NCBI GenBank assembly: GCA_034111085.1
Contig: JAWUXZ010000012.1
Location: forward strand, 13,524-77,523
Direction: 5' to 3'
DNA: 64,000 nucleotides
Source of the DNA: Dinoroseobacter sp034111085
GTDB taxonomy: Bacteria > Pseudomonadota > Alphaproteobacteria > Rhodobacterales > Rhodobacteraceae
In this document: positions 35,073 through 44,244 of the stretch, piece by piece
Position numbering within the stretch: the first letter of the stretch is position 1
Layout of the letters: every line of letters begins with the position of its first letter
The notes under the pieces: model-generated
What the model was told of the DNA's origin: nothing
What the model saw: the letters and a program-made list of their open reading frames with translations, nothing else
Database searches by the model: none
Program-made: the position numbers and the translations under genes

Positions 35073-36095
35073 CTAGGACGCCTCTTCGGCCTCAAATAAA
35101 TCCGCCAGCGCCTGCACTTGCGCCAGCGCCAGATCGATCACCTCAAGCCCAGCGCCCTCCAGATGACCGTTCTGCGACAACACCCGCCGCCACACCCGCG
35201 CGCCCGGACGTGCCGTAAACAGCCCCAACATATGTCGGGTGATCTGCATCAGCTTGCCGCCCTCGGCCAAATGCGCGGCAATATAGGGGCGCATTTCGTC
35301 AATCGCGTCCTCGGCACTGCGATCAGCGCTCGCAGCCGCGCCGTATATCCGCCGATCCGCCTGTGCGAGGATCGAAAGCGGATCGTGATACGCCGCCCGC
35401 CCAACCATCACCCCGTCGAGGCCTTGATCGAGAAACGCTTCGGCCGCCTCCAGTGTCGCAATCCCGCCATTGATGCTCACGTCCAACCCCGGAAACAGCC
35501 CCTTCATCGCGCGCACCAGATCATAGTCGAGCGGCGGGACTTCGCGGTTCTCCTTCGGGCTGAGCCCTTGCAGCCACGCCTTGCGCGCATGGACGGAAAA
35601 CCGAACCACTCCGGCGGCAGATACCCGCGACAGGAAGTCTGGCAACACCTCTTCTGGCACCTGATCATCGACGCCAATCCGGCATTTGACCGTAATCTCG
35701 GGCCCATCGCTGGCCGCGATCATCGCCGCTACGCAATCGGCAACCAAACCGGGACGCTCCATCAACACTGCGCCAAAGAAGCCCGATTGCACGCGGTCAC
35801 TGGGACAGCCGACATTCAAGTTGATCTCGTGAAACGCGCCCTCACCGCAGGCAATCCGCACCGCTTCAGCCAGTTCCGCCGGGTTCGAGCCGCCCAGTTG
35901 CAAGGCCAGCGGGTATTCCGCAGCCTGATGGCGCAGCAAATGGCGTGCGTCGCCACGCACCAGCGCCGGGGCAGTCACCATTTCGGTGTAAAGCAACGTA
36001 TGACGCGACAGCGCACGATGAAACCGACGACAATGGCGGTCGGTCCAGTCCATCATAGGTGCGACAGATAATGTATGGGGCGCGGGTTGCGTCAC
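35073..36095 (-). CDS. dusA: tRNA-dihydrouridine synthase A
   Basis: 340 residues, FMN-dependent TIM barrel that reduces uridines in the D-loop of tRNA (U20/U20a). The opening LSVAPMMDWTDRHCRRFHRA and the catalytic cysteine motif NLNVGCPSDRVQSGFFGA are diagnostic for DusA. FSVHARKAWLQGLSPKENR and DVSINGGIATLE are also conserved. It is a housekeeping gene with no link to its neighbours. Confidence 0.95.
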   Translation of the reverse strand: MTQPAPHTLSVAPMMDWTDRHCRRFHRALSRHTLLYTEMVTAPALVRGDARHLLRHQAAEYPLALQLGGSNPAELAEAVRIACGEGAFHEINLNVGCPSDRVQSGFFGAVLMERPGLVADCVAAMIAASDGPEITVKCRIGVDDQVPEEVLPDFLSRVSAAGVVRFSVHARKAWLQGLSPKENREVPPLDYDLVRAMKGLFPGLDVSINGGIATLEAAEAFLDQGLDGVMVGRAAYHDPLSILAQADRRIYGAAASADRSAEDAIDEMRPYIAAHLAEGGKLMQITRHMLGLFTARPGARVWRRVLSQNGHLEGAGLEVIDLALAQVQALADLFEAEEAS

Positions 36096-36155
36096 GGATG
36101 ATGGGTCTCTCGGATTGGGTTGGCCGCTCCAATAGCGCGAAACCGCCTGAAATGC

Positions 36156-37124
36156 CTAGCCGCTATGCAGCAAAATCTGCTTCCAGATCGCCACCTCGTC
36201 ATAAAGAGCCGTCTCACGCCGCATCCCCCACGGCCCAAACTCGGCATGCGACATTCCCATAACATGCACCCGTGCACCCGAGGGCGCGCCAAACACACCC
36301 CATCCATCATGGGTCCCATCAAGCGACCAGCGCAGTGCAGCCCTAGGGCTAAGCATATCAGCGTCCATCCCGATCTGGTGGTGGATCTTGAACGTGGCAG
36401 ATGGAAACGAGGCGCGTAGCCCAAGCCAGAACGCACTGGTCTCGGTCATCCCAACGGTATCATGCGCACCCGGATATTGCCCCAGAACTGCGCGGTCGCA
36501 ACCATCCTGCAAGCCTCGGAAATCACCACGCATCGCAGCGTCAAGCAGCGCCGCATACCGTGCACCCCAAGCGTTATCGTTGCCGCGCCCGTGGTACGCG
36601 CCGGCAATGTCAGTCTCGGGCGAGAAAGGTCGCGCCGCTGATGCAACCCCACCCTCGCGCGCGATCAGACCTGCTGCAAACGCACGCGGGTCGTGGCCCA
36701 ACTGCCTGAGAAGCCCGCTATAATCGCGCACGAGCCACTCGTCATAAATCTGGTCGTCCTTGGTCGCACAATCCGCAATCACCCGGATCGTGAACCGCTT
36801 GCCCGTTGCCTTGCCAAACTGCCCATCGCGCGTGTGTGTCCCGGTCGAGATCACACGGTGCGACGACAAAAGACCATGCTCGGGATGATCCGACCAAATC
36901 ACGTCCTCGCCGAACACTTGGCGGTCCGGGACCTCGTAGCAAGTTGCCATCGTTGCAGCGATCACGGGCTGATTGCCGACACTGACCCCCATTGGCGTGC
37001 GTAGCGGCATGTCCGGCGTGTAGTAATGGTTCAGCGTGGCGATGCCGCGATCTTCCCAAATCTCCTTGGTAATGCCGAGGATATAGTCCGGGAAGTCCGC
37101 CCATCTATCTGAAACACCGCTCAT
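36156..37124 (-). CDS. SnoaL-like (NTF2-fold) double-domain protein in the threonate operon
   Basis: 322 residues with two SnoaL/ester-cyclase-like halves. The first (about 1-140) holds TLNHYYTPDMPLRTPMGV and FTIRVIADCATKDDQIYDEW. The second (about 190-320) holds NAWGARYAALLDAAMRGDF, KIHHQIGMDADML and HVMGMSHAEFGPWGMRRE. SnoaL-fold proteins act as cyclases, isomerases or hydratases on small molecules; no specific reaction can be named. It overlaps otnI by 4 bases at the end of the ltnD-mgsA-otnK-otnI operon, so a role in threonate or a related sugar acid is possible. Confidence 0.75.
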   Translation of the reverse strand: MSGVSDRWADFPDYILGITKEIWEDRGIATLNHYYTPDMPLRTPMGVSVGNQPVIAATMATCYEVPDRQVFGEDVIWSDHPEHGLLSSHRVISTGTHTRDGQFGKATGKRFTIRVIADCATKDDQIYDEWLVRDYSGLLRQLGHDPRAFAAGLIAREGGVASAARPFSPETDIAGAYHGRGNDNAWGARYAALLDAAMRGDFRGLQDGCDRAVLGQYPGAHDTVGMTETSAFWLGLRASFPSATFKIHHQIGMDADMLSPRAALRWSLDGTHDGWGVFGAPSGARVHVMGMSHAEFGPWGMRRETALYDEVAIWKQILLHSG

Positions 37125-37882
37125 CTATACGTCTCCAACCAGCCTAGGGTCGCATCTGTGTCGCCACCCGGTTTGTATTCAGCCCCCAGCGGCATATCCC
37201 ACCCCATCGCAGCAATCTCGGCGAAGATATGCCCGTAAGCCACTTCGCCATGATCAGGAGCGCCGCGATCTGGCACCGATGCAAACTGGATATGCCCGAT
37301 CTTCGGCTGGAGTTTGCGCAGACGGTTGCTCAGGTCACCTTCCATTAACTGCACGTGGTAGCAGTCAAACATCAAAGCGATATTCTCCGCGCCGACCGCG
37401 TCTATGATACCGAGCGCCTGCGTCGTCGTGCTCAGGAAATACCCCGGTGCGTCATAGCTGTTCAGCGGCTCGATCAAGATCTCGATACCGAGGGGGGCAG
37501 CTTGCGCGCAGGCGTATTGTAGGTTGCTTACAAACGCCGCTTCAGCCTGCACCCCCTCGGAAAATCCTGCCATCACATGGACTTTGCCCGCATCAATCTC
37601 GCGCCCGTAGGCCAGTGCCTGATCAATCGCTGCGCGCGCGCCGGCCTCGCGTCCTGGCAAAGCTGCAAGCCCATTTTCGCCTGCCGCCACATCTCCGCGC
37701 GCGGTGTTCAGGCCGAGCATTTTCAGCCCGGTCTCTGCCAACGCCGCATTCACCCCGGCGGAATCAGTCTCGTAGGGCCAGTGGCACTCAACCGCGTCGA
37801 ACCCGGCAGCCTTCGCGGCGCGGATCGCGTCCGGCAAGCTCAGCTCGGTCCATAGAAACCCCAGATTTGCAGAGAACCGCAT
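37121..37882 (-). CDS. otnI: 2-oxo-tetronate isomerase (hydroxypyruvate isomerase family)
   Basis: About 253 residues, AP-endonuclease-2-like TIM barrel of the Hyi/OtnI family. The start MRFSANLGFLWTELSLPDAI, then GFDAVECHWPYE, and later IEPLNSYDAPGYFL and MFDCYHVQLMEGDL are typical. OtnI converts 2-oxo-tetronate to 3-oxo-tetronate. The ATG at 37882 shares one base with the otnK stop (TAATG); the open frame continues upstream inside otnK but that part is not family-like. Hydroxypyruvate isomerase is the alternative; otnK and ltnD decide for OtnI. Confidence 0.85.
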   Translation of the reverse strand: MRFSANLGFLWTELSLPDAIRAAKAAGFDAVECHWPYETDSAGVNAALAETGLKMLGLNTARGDVAAGENGLAALPGREAGARAAIDQALAYGREIDAGKVHVMAGFSEGVQAEAAFVSNLQYACAQAAPLGIEILIEPLNSYDAPGYFLSTTTQALGIIDAVGAENIALMFDCYHVQLMEGDLSNRLRKLQPKIGHIQFASVPDRGAPDHGEVAYGHIFAEIAAMGWDMPLGAEYKPGGDTDATLGWLETYR

Positions 37883-39153
37883 TATGCCCGCTCCAACTTG
37901 CCAAGGGCGTCGGCAAAGAAACTCTCGGCCCCGAAATTCCCGGACTTTAGGGTCAGCGCGATTGTCGCGCCGCCGCTGCTCGCAAAACACCACGGCACAC
38001 CCGGCGCAATCTCGGCACCGATGTCGAGGCGCGTAACCTCCAGCGCTTTGGTGACCGCCCCCGAAGTTTCACCGCCGGCCACAACAAACCGCCGCGCGCC
38101 TTGGCCCCGCGCCGCCACTGCCAAAGCCGCCAACGCGTTCTCGACAATTTCGCCCGCGCGCTGGATGCCCAGCGTGTGCTGCGCCGCCCGAACAGCGTCT
38201 GGCTCGGCCGTTGCATAGACCAGCGGAGCTAAATCCAGATCCTGCGCCGCCAACCATCCTAGCGCAGCACCTGGACCGTTCGCCGCCAATTCCAAAGGAT
38301 CAAGCCGGTACCCCGGCGTATCCCCACTTAAGTAAGCCGCCACCTGTGCGCGTGTCATGGCCGAACAGCTTCCTGACAACACCACAGCAGCCCGCGCCAA
38401 ATCAGGCTGCACCGCTTTCGGCGCGTCCGCATCCAGCGTGCCATCTTCCAAAAACAGGCTCGGCAACGCCATTGCCACCGCACTGCCCCCGGTCATCAAC
38501 GGCATGTCCCGGCAGGCGAGCGCAATTGTATAGAGATCGTCATTTGCCACAGCGTCGATCACCACATGAGCCACACCGTCGGCCTCAAGTCGCGCAAGCT
38601 CTGTGCGCAAAGCGTCGGCACCGCGCGCCACGACCAGACGATCAGCCAGACCAACGGGCTTGGTGACCTGCGGTGCGAGCAACCGCATCAAGTTGCTGTC
38701 GCGCATCGGCGTTAGGGGGTGATCTTTCATCGGGCTCTCGGAAAGCGGATGCTGGCCAACAAACAAATTGCCCATGAAAATCGCGCGCCCATTCTCGGGA
38801 AACGCCGGGCAATACATCGTCTGTGTGGCCCCTAGATCAGCCATCAAGGCTTCCGCCACTGGGCCTATGTTACCCTCAGCAGTGGAATCGAACGTCGAGC
38901 AGTATTTCCAGAAAAACCGGTCCGCCCCCGCTTGCTGCAACCAGCCCAGCGCGCGGCGACACTCGGCAACGGCCTCCGCCACAGGCGCAGTCCGGCATTT
39001 CAGCGCAATCACCTCAAACGGAGCGGTCTCAGTCGGGGCCTCTTCAGGCACTCCCATGCGCAAGCTGACCCGAACGCCTGAGCGTGCCAGCAATCCGGCC
39101 AAATCCGTCGCCCCGGTGAAATCGTCGGCAATGCAGCCCATAACTGTTTTCAT
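37882..39153 (-). CDS. otnK: 3-oxo-tetronate kinase
   Basis: 423 residues of the four-carbon acid sugar kinase family (former DUF1537). It phosphorylates 3-oxo-tetronate at O4. The N-terminal domain starts with MGCIADDFTGATDLAGLLAR, the family hallmark, and the C-terminal nucleotide domain has RRFVVAGGETSGAVTKAL and GAEIAPGVPWCFA. Junctions with mgsA (4-base overlap) and otnI (1 base) show tight coupling. Confidence 0.92.
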   Translation of the reverse strand: MKTVMGCIADDFTGATDLAGLLARSGVRVSLRMGVPEEAPTETAPFEVIALKCRTAPVAEAVAECRRALGWLQQAGADRFFWKYCSTFDSTAEGNIGPVAEALMADLGATQTMYCPAFPENGRAIFMGNLFVGQHPLSESPMKDHPLTPMRDSNLMRLLAPQVTKPVGLADRLVVARGADALRTELARLEADGVAHVVIDAVANDDLYTIALACRDMPLMTGGSAVAMALPSLFLEDGTLDADAPKAVQPDLARAAVVLSGSCSAMTRAQVAAYLSGDTPGYRLDPLELAANGPGAALGWLAAQDLDLAPLVYATAEPDAVRAAQHTLGIQRAGEIVENALAALAVAARGQGARRFVVAGGETSGAVTKALEVTRLDIGAEIAPGVPWCFASSGGATIALTLKSGNFGAESFFADALGKLERA

Positions 39154-39536
39154 TGCGGCACCTCTGCGCGCAGCATATGCGTCAAAATTCCCGTGGCCGA
39201 GGTGCGGTTTACCGCGAGCGGCGTGTTATACAAGATCGCCAAGCGCAGCAGCGATTTGACGTCCACATCATGGGGCAGCGCCGACAAAGGATCGATAAAG
39301 AAGATCAACCCGTCGAGCGCGCCTTCCGCGATCAGCGCGCCCAGTTGCGCGTCGCCGCCCATGGGACCGCTCTTTAATCGCGTCACCTCAAGTCCGGTCC
39401 CATCAATCAACCGTTGGCCAGTCGTGCCGGTGGCATAGATCGCCAATCGTGCCAGCTTTGTTTCATGATGACTGGCCCAATCAACAAGATCATCTTTGCG
39501 CGCATCGTGGGCTACTAGGGCAATTGTCTGGCTCAA
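39150..39536 (-). CDS. mgsA: Methylglyoxal synthase
   Basis: 128 residues; it converts dihydroxyacetone phosphate to methylglyoxal and phosphate. The match to E. coli MgsA is clear along the core: IALVAHDARKDDLVDW, YATGTTGQRL, the SGPMGGDAQLGALI segment with the catalytic aspartate, and FFIDPLSALPHDVDVKSL with the active-site Asp and His. Compared with E. coli it lacks about 20 C-terminal residues. It is wedged between ltnD and otnK with 4-base overlaps on both sides. Its substrate DHAP is the end product of the threonate route, so the placement is probably functional. Confidence 0.92.
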   Translation of the reverse strand: MSQTIALVAHDARKDDLVDWASHHETKLARLAIYATGTTGQRLIDGTGLEVTRLKSGPMGGDAQLGALIAEGALDGLIFFIDPLSALPHDVDVKSLLRLAILYNTPLAVNRTSATGILTHMLRAEVPQ

Positions 39537-40438
39537 GTGTCATCTCCCGGCAGGCTTAGACCCGCATTGCGCGCATAGACTTTGGCGACAGCCGCATCAT
39601 CCTCAGCCCCGAGGCCTTGGCCCGCTGCGGCCAAAAACTGCTGCATCGCGGCGGCTGTGATTGGCGCGCTGAACTGCGCAGATTTGGCGATGTCGAGCAC
39701 GATCCCCAGATCTTTCGGCCAGATATTGACCGAACTATGGGGCGTGTAATCACCGGCAATAATATGCGGCGCGCGGTTCTCCAGCATCCACGAGGTGCCC
39801 GCGCATTTGGAGATCACCTCCAGAAATGCGTCTGGCGTTACGCCTTGGGTCATCCCAAACGTCATCGCCTCGGCCATTGCCGCGATATGCACGCCTGCCA
39901 GCAATTGGTTCACGGCCTTCATCGCCGATCCCGCGCCTGCTGCATCACCCAGCTCAAACACCGTTTCGGCTGTGGCATCGAGCGCGGGCCTTGCTGTCCT
40001 AAACGCCTCAGCCGTACCCGCTGCCATGATAGAGAGCGCGCCCGCTGCGGCCTTGATTGAGCCACCTGAGATTGGTGCATCAAGGTAGTGTATGCCAAGC
40101 GCGTTGCACCGCGCCTCCATATCTCGGGCAAACTCGGGCGGCACGGTTGCGCAGCCAATCACCACAGCGCCCGGCTTCATACTCGCCACAACACCGTGCG
40201 CGCCAAACAGCACCGCCTCGGTCTGAGCTGCGTTCAAAACCACGACCATCACCGCATCCAGATCGCTCGCAACCTCAGCCAAAGCGCCGGGTTGTCCGCC
40301 TTCGGCCTGAAACTTTGCAATTGCCGCCGCGTTCAAATCGAAGCCAAATGCGCGGTGCCCGGCCCGCAAAACGGAACCGGCGATCCCGTAGCCCATGGAA
40401 CCAAGTCCGATGATGGCAATGGCTTGAGGGTTCATCAT
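39533..40438 (-). CDS. ltnD: L-threonate dehydrogenase
   Basis: About 301 residues of the beta-hydroxyacid dehydrogenase family. It oxidises L-threonate to 2-oxo-tetronate with NAD. The cofactor motif is IAIIGLGSMGYGIAGSVLRA, the substrate motif DAPISGGSIKAAAGAL, and the catalytic lysine is in GSAMKAVNQLLAG. I chose the ATG at 40438 (AAGGA 8 bases upstream); the frame runs 21 codons further but without family similarity. It heads the operon. D-glycerate or 3-hydroxyisobutyrate dehydrogenase are alternatives; otnK and otnI next door favour LtnD. Confidence 0.88.
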   Translation of the reverse strand: MMNPQAIAIIGLGSMGYGIAGSVLRAGHRAFGFDLNAAAIAKFQAEGGQPGALAEVASDLDAVMVVVLNAAQTEAVLFGAHGVVASMKPGAVVIGCATVPPEFARDMEARCNALGIHYLDAPISGGSIKAAAGALSIMAAGTAEAFRTARPALDATAETVFELGDAAGAGSAMKAVNQLLAGVHIAAMAEAMTFGMTQGVTPDAFLEVISKCAGTSWMLENRAPHIIAGDYTPHSSVNIWPKDLGIVLDIAKSAQFSAPITAAAMQQFLAAAGQGLGAEDDAAVAKVYARNAGLSLPGDDT

Positions 40439-40646
40439 ATGCGATTTCCTTGCAGCGTAGGTGAGGTTGCCCAAGTCGTAGCGCGCAGGGCGCTCAGACA
40501 AAAGGCCAGCAAGGCGGATTTTGAGGTGGTATTGCGTGATCTAGAACGAGGCACGGATCAGAAACGCTTCGACCCCAAGCCTATTGCACCGCCGCTGATG
40601 CCAAAAACTTCACACAAGATGCTCTGCGATTTTTCTGCAAAACCCG

Positions 40647-41450
40647 TCATCTTGCCACTGCGTTTGGAAAAAATAGCTGCCTGCCTTCCAACCGAAACTC
40701 AGCAATCGCCGCCTGCCCCGCCTCGCCCAGAACCCAATCCACGAACGTCTGCGCCGCTTCGGCTTTCACACGCGGACAATGGGCTGATGACACAGCAATC
40801 ACACCGTATTGATTAAACAGCGCCGCATCGCCCTCAACCACAACCTGATGCGCACCGCGGTTACCGAAACTCAGCCATGTCGCGCGGTCCGTCAGCGTAT
40901 AGGCCCCCATCGCAACGGCAGCGTTTAACGTCGCGCCCATGCCCGCGCCCAGTTCTCGATACCAGCCGTCAGAGGCAGCATCGGGCACTTGGTCCCACAA
41001 ACGCAACTCCGCTTTATGGGTTCCACTGTCATCGCCGCGCGACACGAAAACCGCCTTTGTCACAGCCAGTTGCGCAAACGCTGCGCGCACGTCAAGGCTG
41101 CCGATAACCCCCGCCGGGTCGCCCTCAGGGCCTACAACCACAAAGTCATTATACATCACATCAAACCGCGCCACGCCGTAGCCCTCGGCCACAAATGCCT
41201 CCTCGGCGACCTGCGCGTGAACCAAAAGCACATCGCCATCGCAGTTGGCCGCGTTCTTCAAGGCCTGCCCTGTGCCCACGGCGACCACGCGCGCCTCGAT
41301 CCCTGATGCGGTCTCGAACTGCGGTAAGATCGCGTCGTAAAGCCCTGAATTTGCGGTAGATGTTGTGGATTGCACCACGATAAACGGTACCTCTGCCCAA
41401 GCACTTCCCGAGACAAGCACAGCGGCGCACACAATCATGCGTCCGATCAC
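40647..41450 (-). CDS. tupA: Tungstate-binding periplasmic protein TupA
   Basis: 267 residues with a signal peptide ending near GSAWA. The mature start IVVQSTTSTANSGLYD is the TupA form of the TTTS oxyanion motif. HAQVAEEAFVAEGYG, YNDFVVVGPEGDPAG and SRGDDSGTHKAELRLW follow, with the last carrying the Ser/Arg oxyanion ligands. It supplies tungstate to TupBC for tungsten formate dehydrogenases or other pterin enzymes (none in this window). Gene order is tupB-tupC-tupA. The 208-base gap toward ltnD shows no recognisable gene. Confidence 0.92.
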   Translation of the reverse strand: MIGRMIVCAAVLVSGSAWAEVPFIVVQSTTSTANSGLYDAILPQFETASGIEARVVAVGTGQALKNAANCDGDVLLVHAQVAEEAFVAEGYGVARFDVMYNDFVVVGPEGDPAGVIGSLDVRAAFAQLAVTKAVFVSRGDDSGTHKAELRLWDQVPDAASDGWYRELGAGMGATLNAAVAMGAYTLTDRATWLSFGNRGAHQVVVEGDAALFNQYGVIAVSSAHCPRVKAEAAQTFVDWVLGEAGQAAIAEFRLEGRQLFFPNAVAR

Positions 41451-42196
41451 GTCAGCAACCTTCCGTCTAGATACGCCCTAGCTGCCTGTGACTGCGGCTG
41501 GCTGAAAAACCGCGACGCCCCGCCCGTTTCCTGCACAGCACCTCCGGCCAAAAACACCACGTCATCGGCGAGGCGCTTGGCCTGACCAACATCATGCGTC
41601 ACCAGCACAACCTTGGTGCCTGTGCGTGCGATATCGACCACCAAATCTTCCAAAGCGCCGGTCGATCCGGGATCGAGGCTCGCACACGGCTCGTCCAGCA
41701 ATAGCAATTTGGGATCTGACGCCAATGCACGTGCAAGGGTTAAGCGCTGCGCCTCGCCACCTGACAGGCTGCGCGCAGGTTGGTCCGCTGCATGGGTCAG
41801 GCGCGCTTGATCGAGCAGCTCTTCCAAACGCTGCCGCCGCACCCGCCAGCCAAACCCGCTAAGGCGCAAAGCATGTGCCAAGTTCGCCCGGACCGAGCGG
41901 CGCAGCAGCACCGGGCGTTGCGGCACATAGGCGATCCGCGCCAACGAGACGCCGCGCGAGATTACCCCGGCTTCTGGCGCAATCAGCCCAGCGGCCAAGC
42001 GCAAACACAGCGATTTTCCGGCCCCGTTCGGGCCCAGCACACACGACACGCCAAATGGGGCCAATGCAAAGGACACATCGCGCAGCACATGGCCGCCGCC
42101 GCGCTTAATGCACACGTCCTCAAACGCCATCAGCGGTGCCTCCGCCTCGGCACGCTTAGGGCGCGCCGGGAACAGGATTACCTGTGGTTCAGCCAT
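41447..42196 (-). CDS. tupC: Tungstate ABC transporter ATP-binding protein TupC
   Basis: About 249 residues. Walker A is GPNGAGKSLCLR, the signature SLSGGEAQRLTLARAL, and Walker B LLLLDEPCASLDPGS. The ATG at 42196 overlaps tupB by 8 bases; the longer frame from 42325 reads tupB out of phase. It overlaps tupA by 4 bases. Confidence 0.9.
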   Translation of the reverse strand: MAEPQVILFPARPKRAEAEAPLMAFEDVCIKRGGGHVLRDVSFALAPFGVSCVLGPNGAGKSLCLRLAAGLIAPEAGVISRGVSLARIAYVPQRPVLLRRSVRANLAHALRLSGFGWRVRRQRLEELLDQARLTHAADQPARSLSGGEAQRLTLARALASDPKLLLLDEPCASLDPGSTGALEDLVVDIARTGTKVVLVTHDVGQAKRLADDVVFLAGGAVQETGGASRFFSQPQSQAARAYLDGRLLT

Positions 42197-42899
42197 GGGC
42201 CACCTGCCGCTCAGCACGATCTCGCAGGCCCAAAACTCCGGCGTTGATGCCCAGTGACAGCACCAGCAACACCAGCCCGAGCGCCAGCGCCAGCGCCAAC
42301 TCGCCGCGAGAGGTCTCCAGCGCAATCGAGGTCGTCATCACCCGCGTTGCATGGTTAATATTGCCGCCCACAATCATCACCGCGCCGACCTCGGCCAGCG
42401 CCCGGCCCAAGCCTGCAAGTGCTGCGGTCACCAGTGCAAGACGCGCCTCCCAGAGCAGCGTTCCGATCCGGTCAAACCAGCTTGCCCGCAACGCCCGCAA
42501 TGTCTCGTCCAGATCGCGATCCAGATCCTCAATCACCTGCCGGGTCAGCGTCGTGACAATCGGCAACACCAGCACCACCTGCGCGATCACCATCGCCGTG
42601 GGGGTATAGAGCAGCTCCAACACCGCGAGCGGTCCCGATTGCGACAACATCAAATACAGCGTCAGCCCGACGACCACAGGCGGCAATCCCATCAGCGCGC
42701 TCATGGACACCACCAAGACGCCGCGCCCCGGAAACCGCGTCATCGCCAAAACTGCACCCAGTGGCAGCCCGATTGTGCAGGCGATCAGCACAGCGCTGCC
42801 TGACACCCAAAGCGACAAGGCCACGATCTGCATCAAGGCCGCATCGCCTGAAAAGACGAGGCCGAAGGCAGCGGCAAAGGCAGCGGAAAGGTCAAACAT
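42189..42899 (-). CDS. tupB: Tungstate ABC transporter permease TupB
   Basis: 236 residues with five or so membrane segments and a short EAA-like loop (ALRASWFDRIGTLLWEARLA). SLWVSGSAVLIACTIGLPLG, then GLPPVVVGLTLYLMLSQSG, is typical of TupB/WtpB. It leads tupBCA. The gap to arsJ (85 bases) holds no clear promoter that I can define. Confidence 0.9.
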   Translation of the reverse strand: MFDLSAAFAAAFGLVFSGDAALMQIVALSLWVSGSAVLIACTIGLPLGAVLAMTRFPGRGVLVVSMSALMGLPPVVVGLTLYLMLSQSGPLAVLELLYTPTAMVIAQVVLVLPIVTTLTRQVIEDLDRDLDETLRALRASWFDRIGTLLWEARLALVTAALAGLGRALAEVGAVMIVGGNINHATRVMTTSIALETSRGELALALALGLVLLVLSLGINAGVLGLRDRAERQVAHG

Positions 42900-42984
42900 C
42901 TTGGTGCAATCGCAAGCGGTGAATCTCGGGTCTACGCAATCTTATCAACTCAAGCGCCCGCGCGCATCCTCCCGATGCGACATA

Positions 42985-44244
42985 TCAATCGTCCAATCTG
43001 ACTGCGTGAACCTTCCGCGCCGCCAACCAGCTAAGCCCGCAGAACACTGCCGCCGTGCTCAAACAGCCCGCCAGCCCACCAAACTGGTAGCTCGCCCCAG
43101 ACAAAACCGTGCCCAAAAGCCGTCCGCCCGCATTGGCCATATAGTAAAATCCTACGTCCATAGCGACGCGATCAGGTCCGCTAAAGGCGAGGATCAGGTA
43201 GGAATGCAGTGCTGAGTTCAGCGCGAACACAAACCCAAACGCCAGCAATCCGACCACCAAGATCCACGTCAGCGCCTCAGATGGTCCGTTGTGTGAGGCC
43301 ACAACAACGGCCAAGCCCAGCGGGATCAACGAAAGCAGCGCCACAAGCCCGCGCGCCATTTTGATCATCGCCGCCTCGTCGCGGCCCTTAGCGCGCAAGA
43401 GCATCGGCGCGCTGGCCTGCACGATACCGTAAAGAACAATCCAGACCGCCATGAAGCTGCCGATGGCGAAGAACGCCGCGCGGTTTCCTGCCTCGGACCC
43501 ATCAGATAACACCGCGTAGAAATAGACCGGGATGCCGACCACGAACCACACATCGCGCGCGCCAAACAAGAACAAGCGCGCCACCGACAGCCAATTGATC
43601 CGCGTGTCTTTCGACCAGACCTCGCGGAATTTCACGCCACGCAGCCCCCTCGGCAATCCGTCAGGCATCAGAGCGACCACCGCAAATAACACAGCCACCA
43701 AGATCGCAGCCATACCAAGGATCGCAGGGACGAACCCCACCGTGCCAAGCATCGCAGCCCCAAGGAAAAACCCGATGCCCTTCACCGCGTTTTTTGATCC
43801 GGTTAGCACCGCGACCCAGCGAAACAGGCCCGCGCCTTCGGTCGGCGCCAGCAATTTCACGGCAGATTTTGAAGCCATTTTCGACAGGTCTTTGGCCACC
43901 CCCGACAAACCTTGCACCGCCATCACGAACGCAACCGAGGCCCAGAGGCTCCACTCAGGGTCCAGGCCTGCTAGTGCAAAAAGCGCCACGATTTGCAGCG
44001 ATAGCCCGGCATAAAGCGTGCTCGTCAGCCCGAACCGCGCCGCGATCCAGCCAGCACAAAGGTTGGTCACGACGCCTGCAATCTCATAGAGAACAAACAG
44101 ATAAGCCAACTGCACCGGGCTGAACCCCAGCGTGTGGAAATGCAACAACACCAGCATCCGCAATGCGCCATCGGTCAGCATGAAGGCCCAATAGCTCGCC
44201 GTCACCGCGCCGTAAGCCGCCAGCGGGCGAGTGTGCGCACTCAT
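42985..44244 (-). CDS. arsJ: Organoarsenical efflux MFS transporter ArsJ
   Basis: About 419 residues with twelve predicted membrane segments. ArsJ exports 1-arseno-3-phosphoglycerate, formed when a dedicated GAPDH uses arsenate instead of phosphate; the product then decays to arsenate outside. Typical ArsJ text is YWAFMLTDGALRMLVLLHFH, LAYLFVLYEIAGVVTNL and LTGSKNAVKGIGFFLGAA. The ATG at 44244 overlaps the GAPDH stop by 4 bases (ATGA), which fixes the start. No arsR, arsC or acr3 lies in the window. Confidence 0.93.
   Translation of the reverse strand: MSAHTRPLAAYGAVTASYWAFMLTDGALRMLVLLHFHTLGFSPVQLAYLFVLYEIAGVVTNLCAGWIAARFGLTSTLYAGLSLQIVALFALAGLDPEWSLWASVAFVMAVQGLSGVAKDLSKMASKSAVKLLAPTEGAGLFRWVAVLTGSKNAVKGIGFFLGAAMLGTVGFVPAILGMAAILVAVLFAVVALMPDGLPRGLRGVKFREVWSKDTRINWLSVARLFLFGARDVWFVVGIPVYFYAVLSDGSEAGNRAAFFAIGSFMAVWIVLYGIVQASAPMLLRAKGRDEAAMIKMARGLVALLSLIPLGLAVVVASHNGPSEALTWILVVGLLAFGFVFALNSALHSYLILAFSGPDRVAMDVGFYYMANAGGRLLGTVLSGASYQFGGLAGCLSTAAVFCGLSWLAARKVHAVRLDD

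Noticed and set aside
40088..40816. 242-codon plus-strand frame spanning the gap between ltnD and tupA
   Set aside because: Both ends lie antisense to clear genes. The middle part has no family resemblance and no ribosome site.
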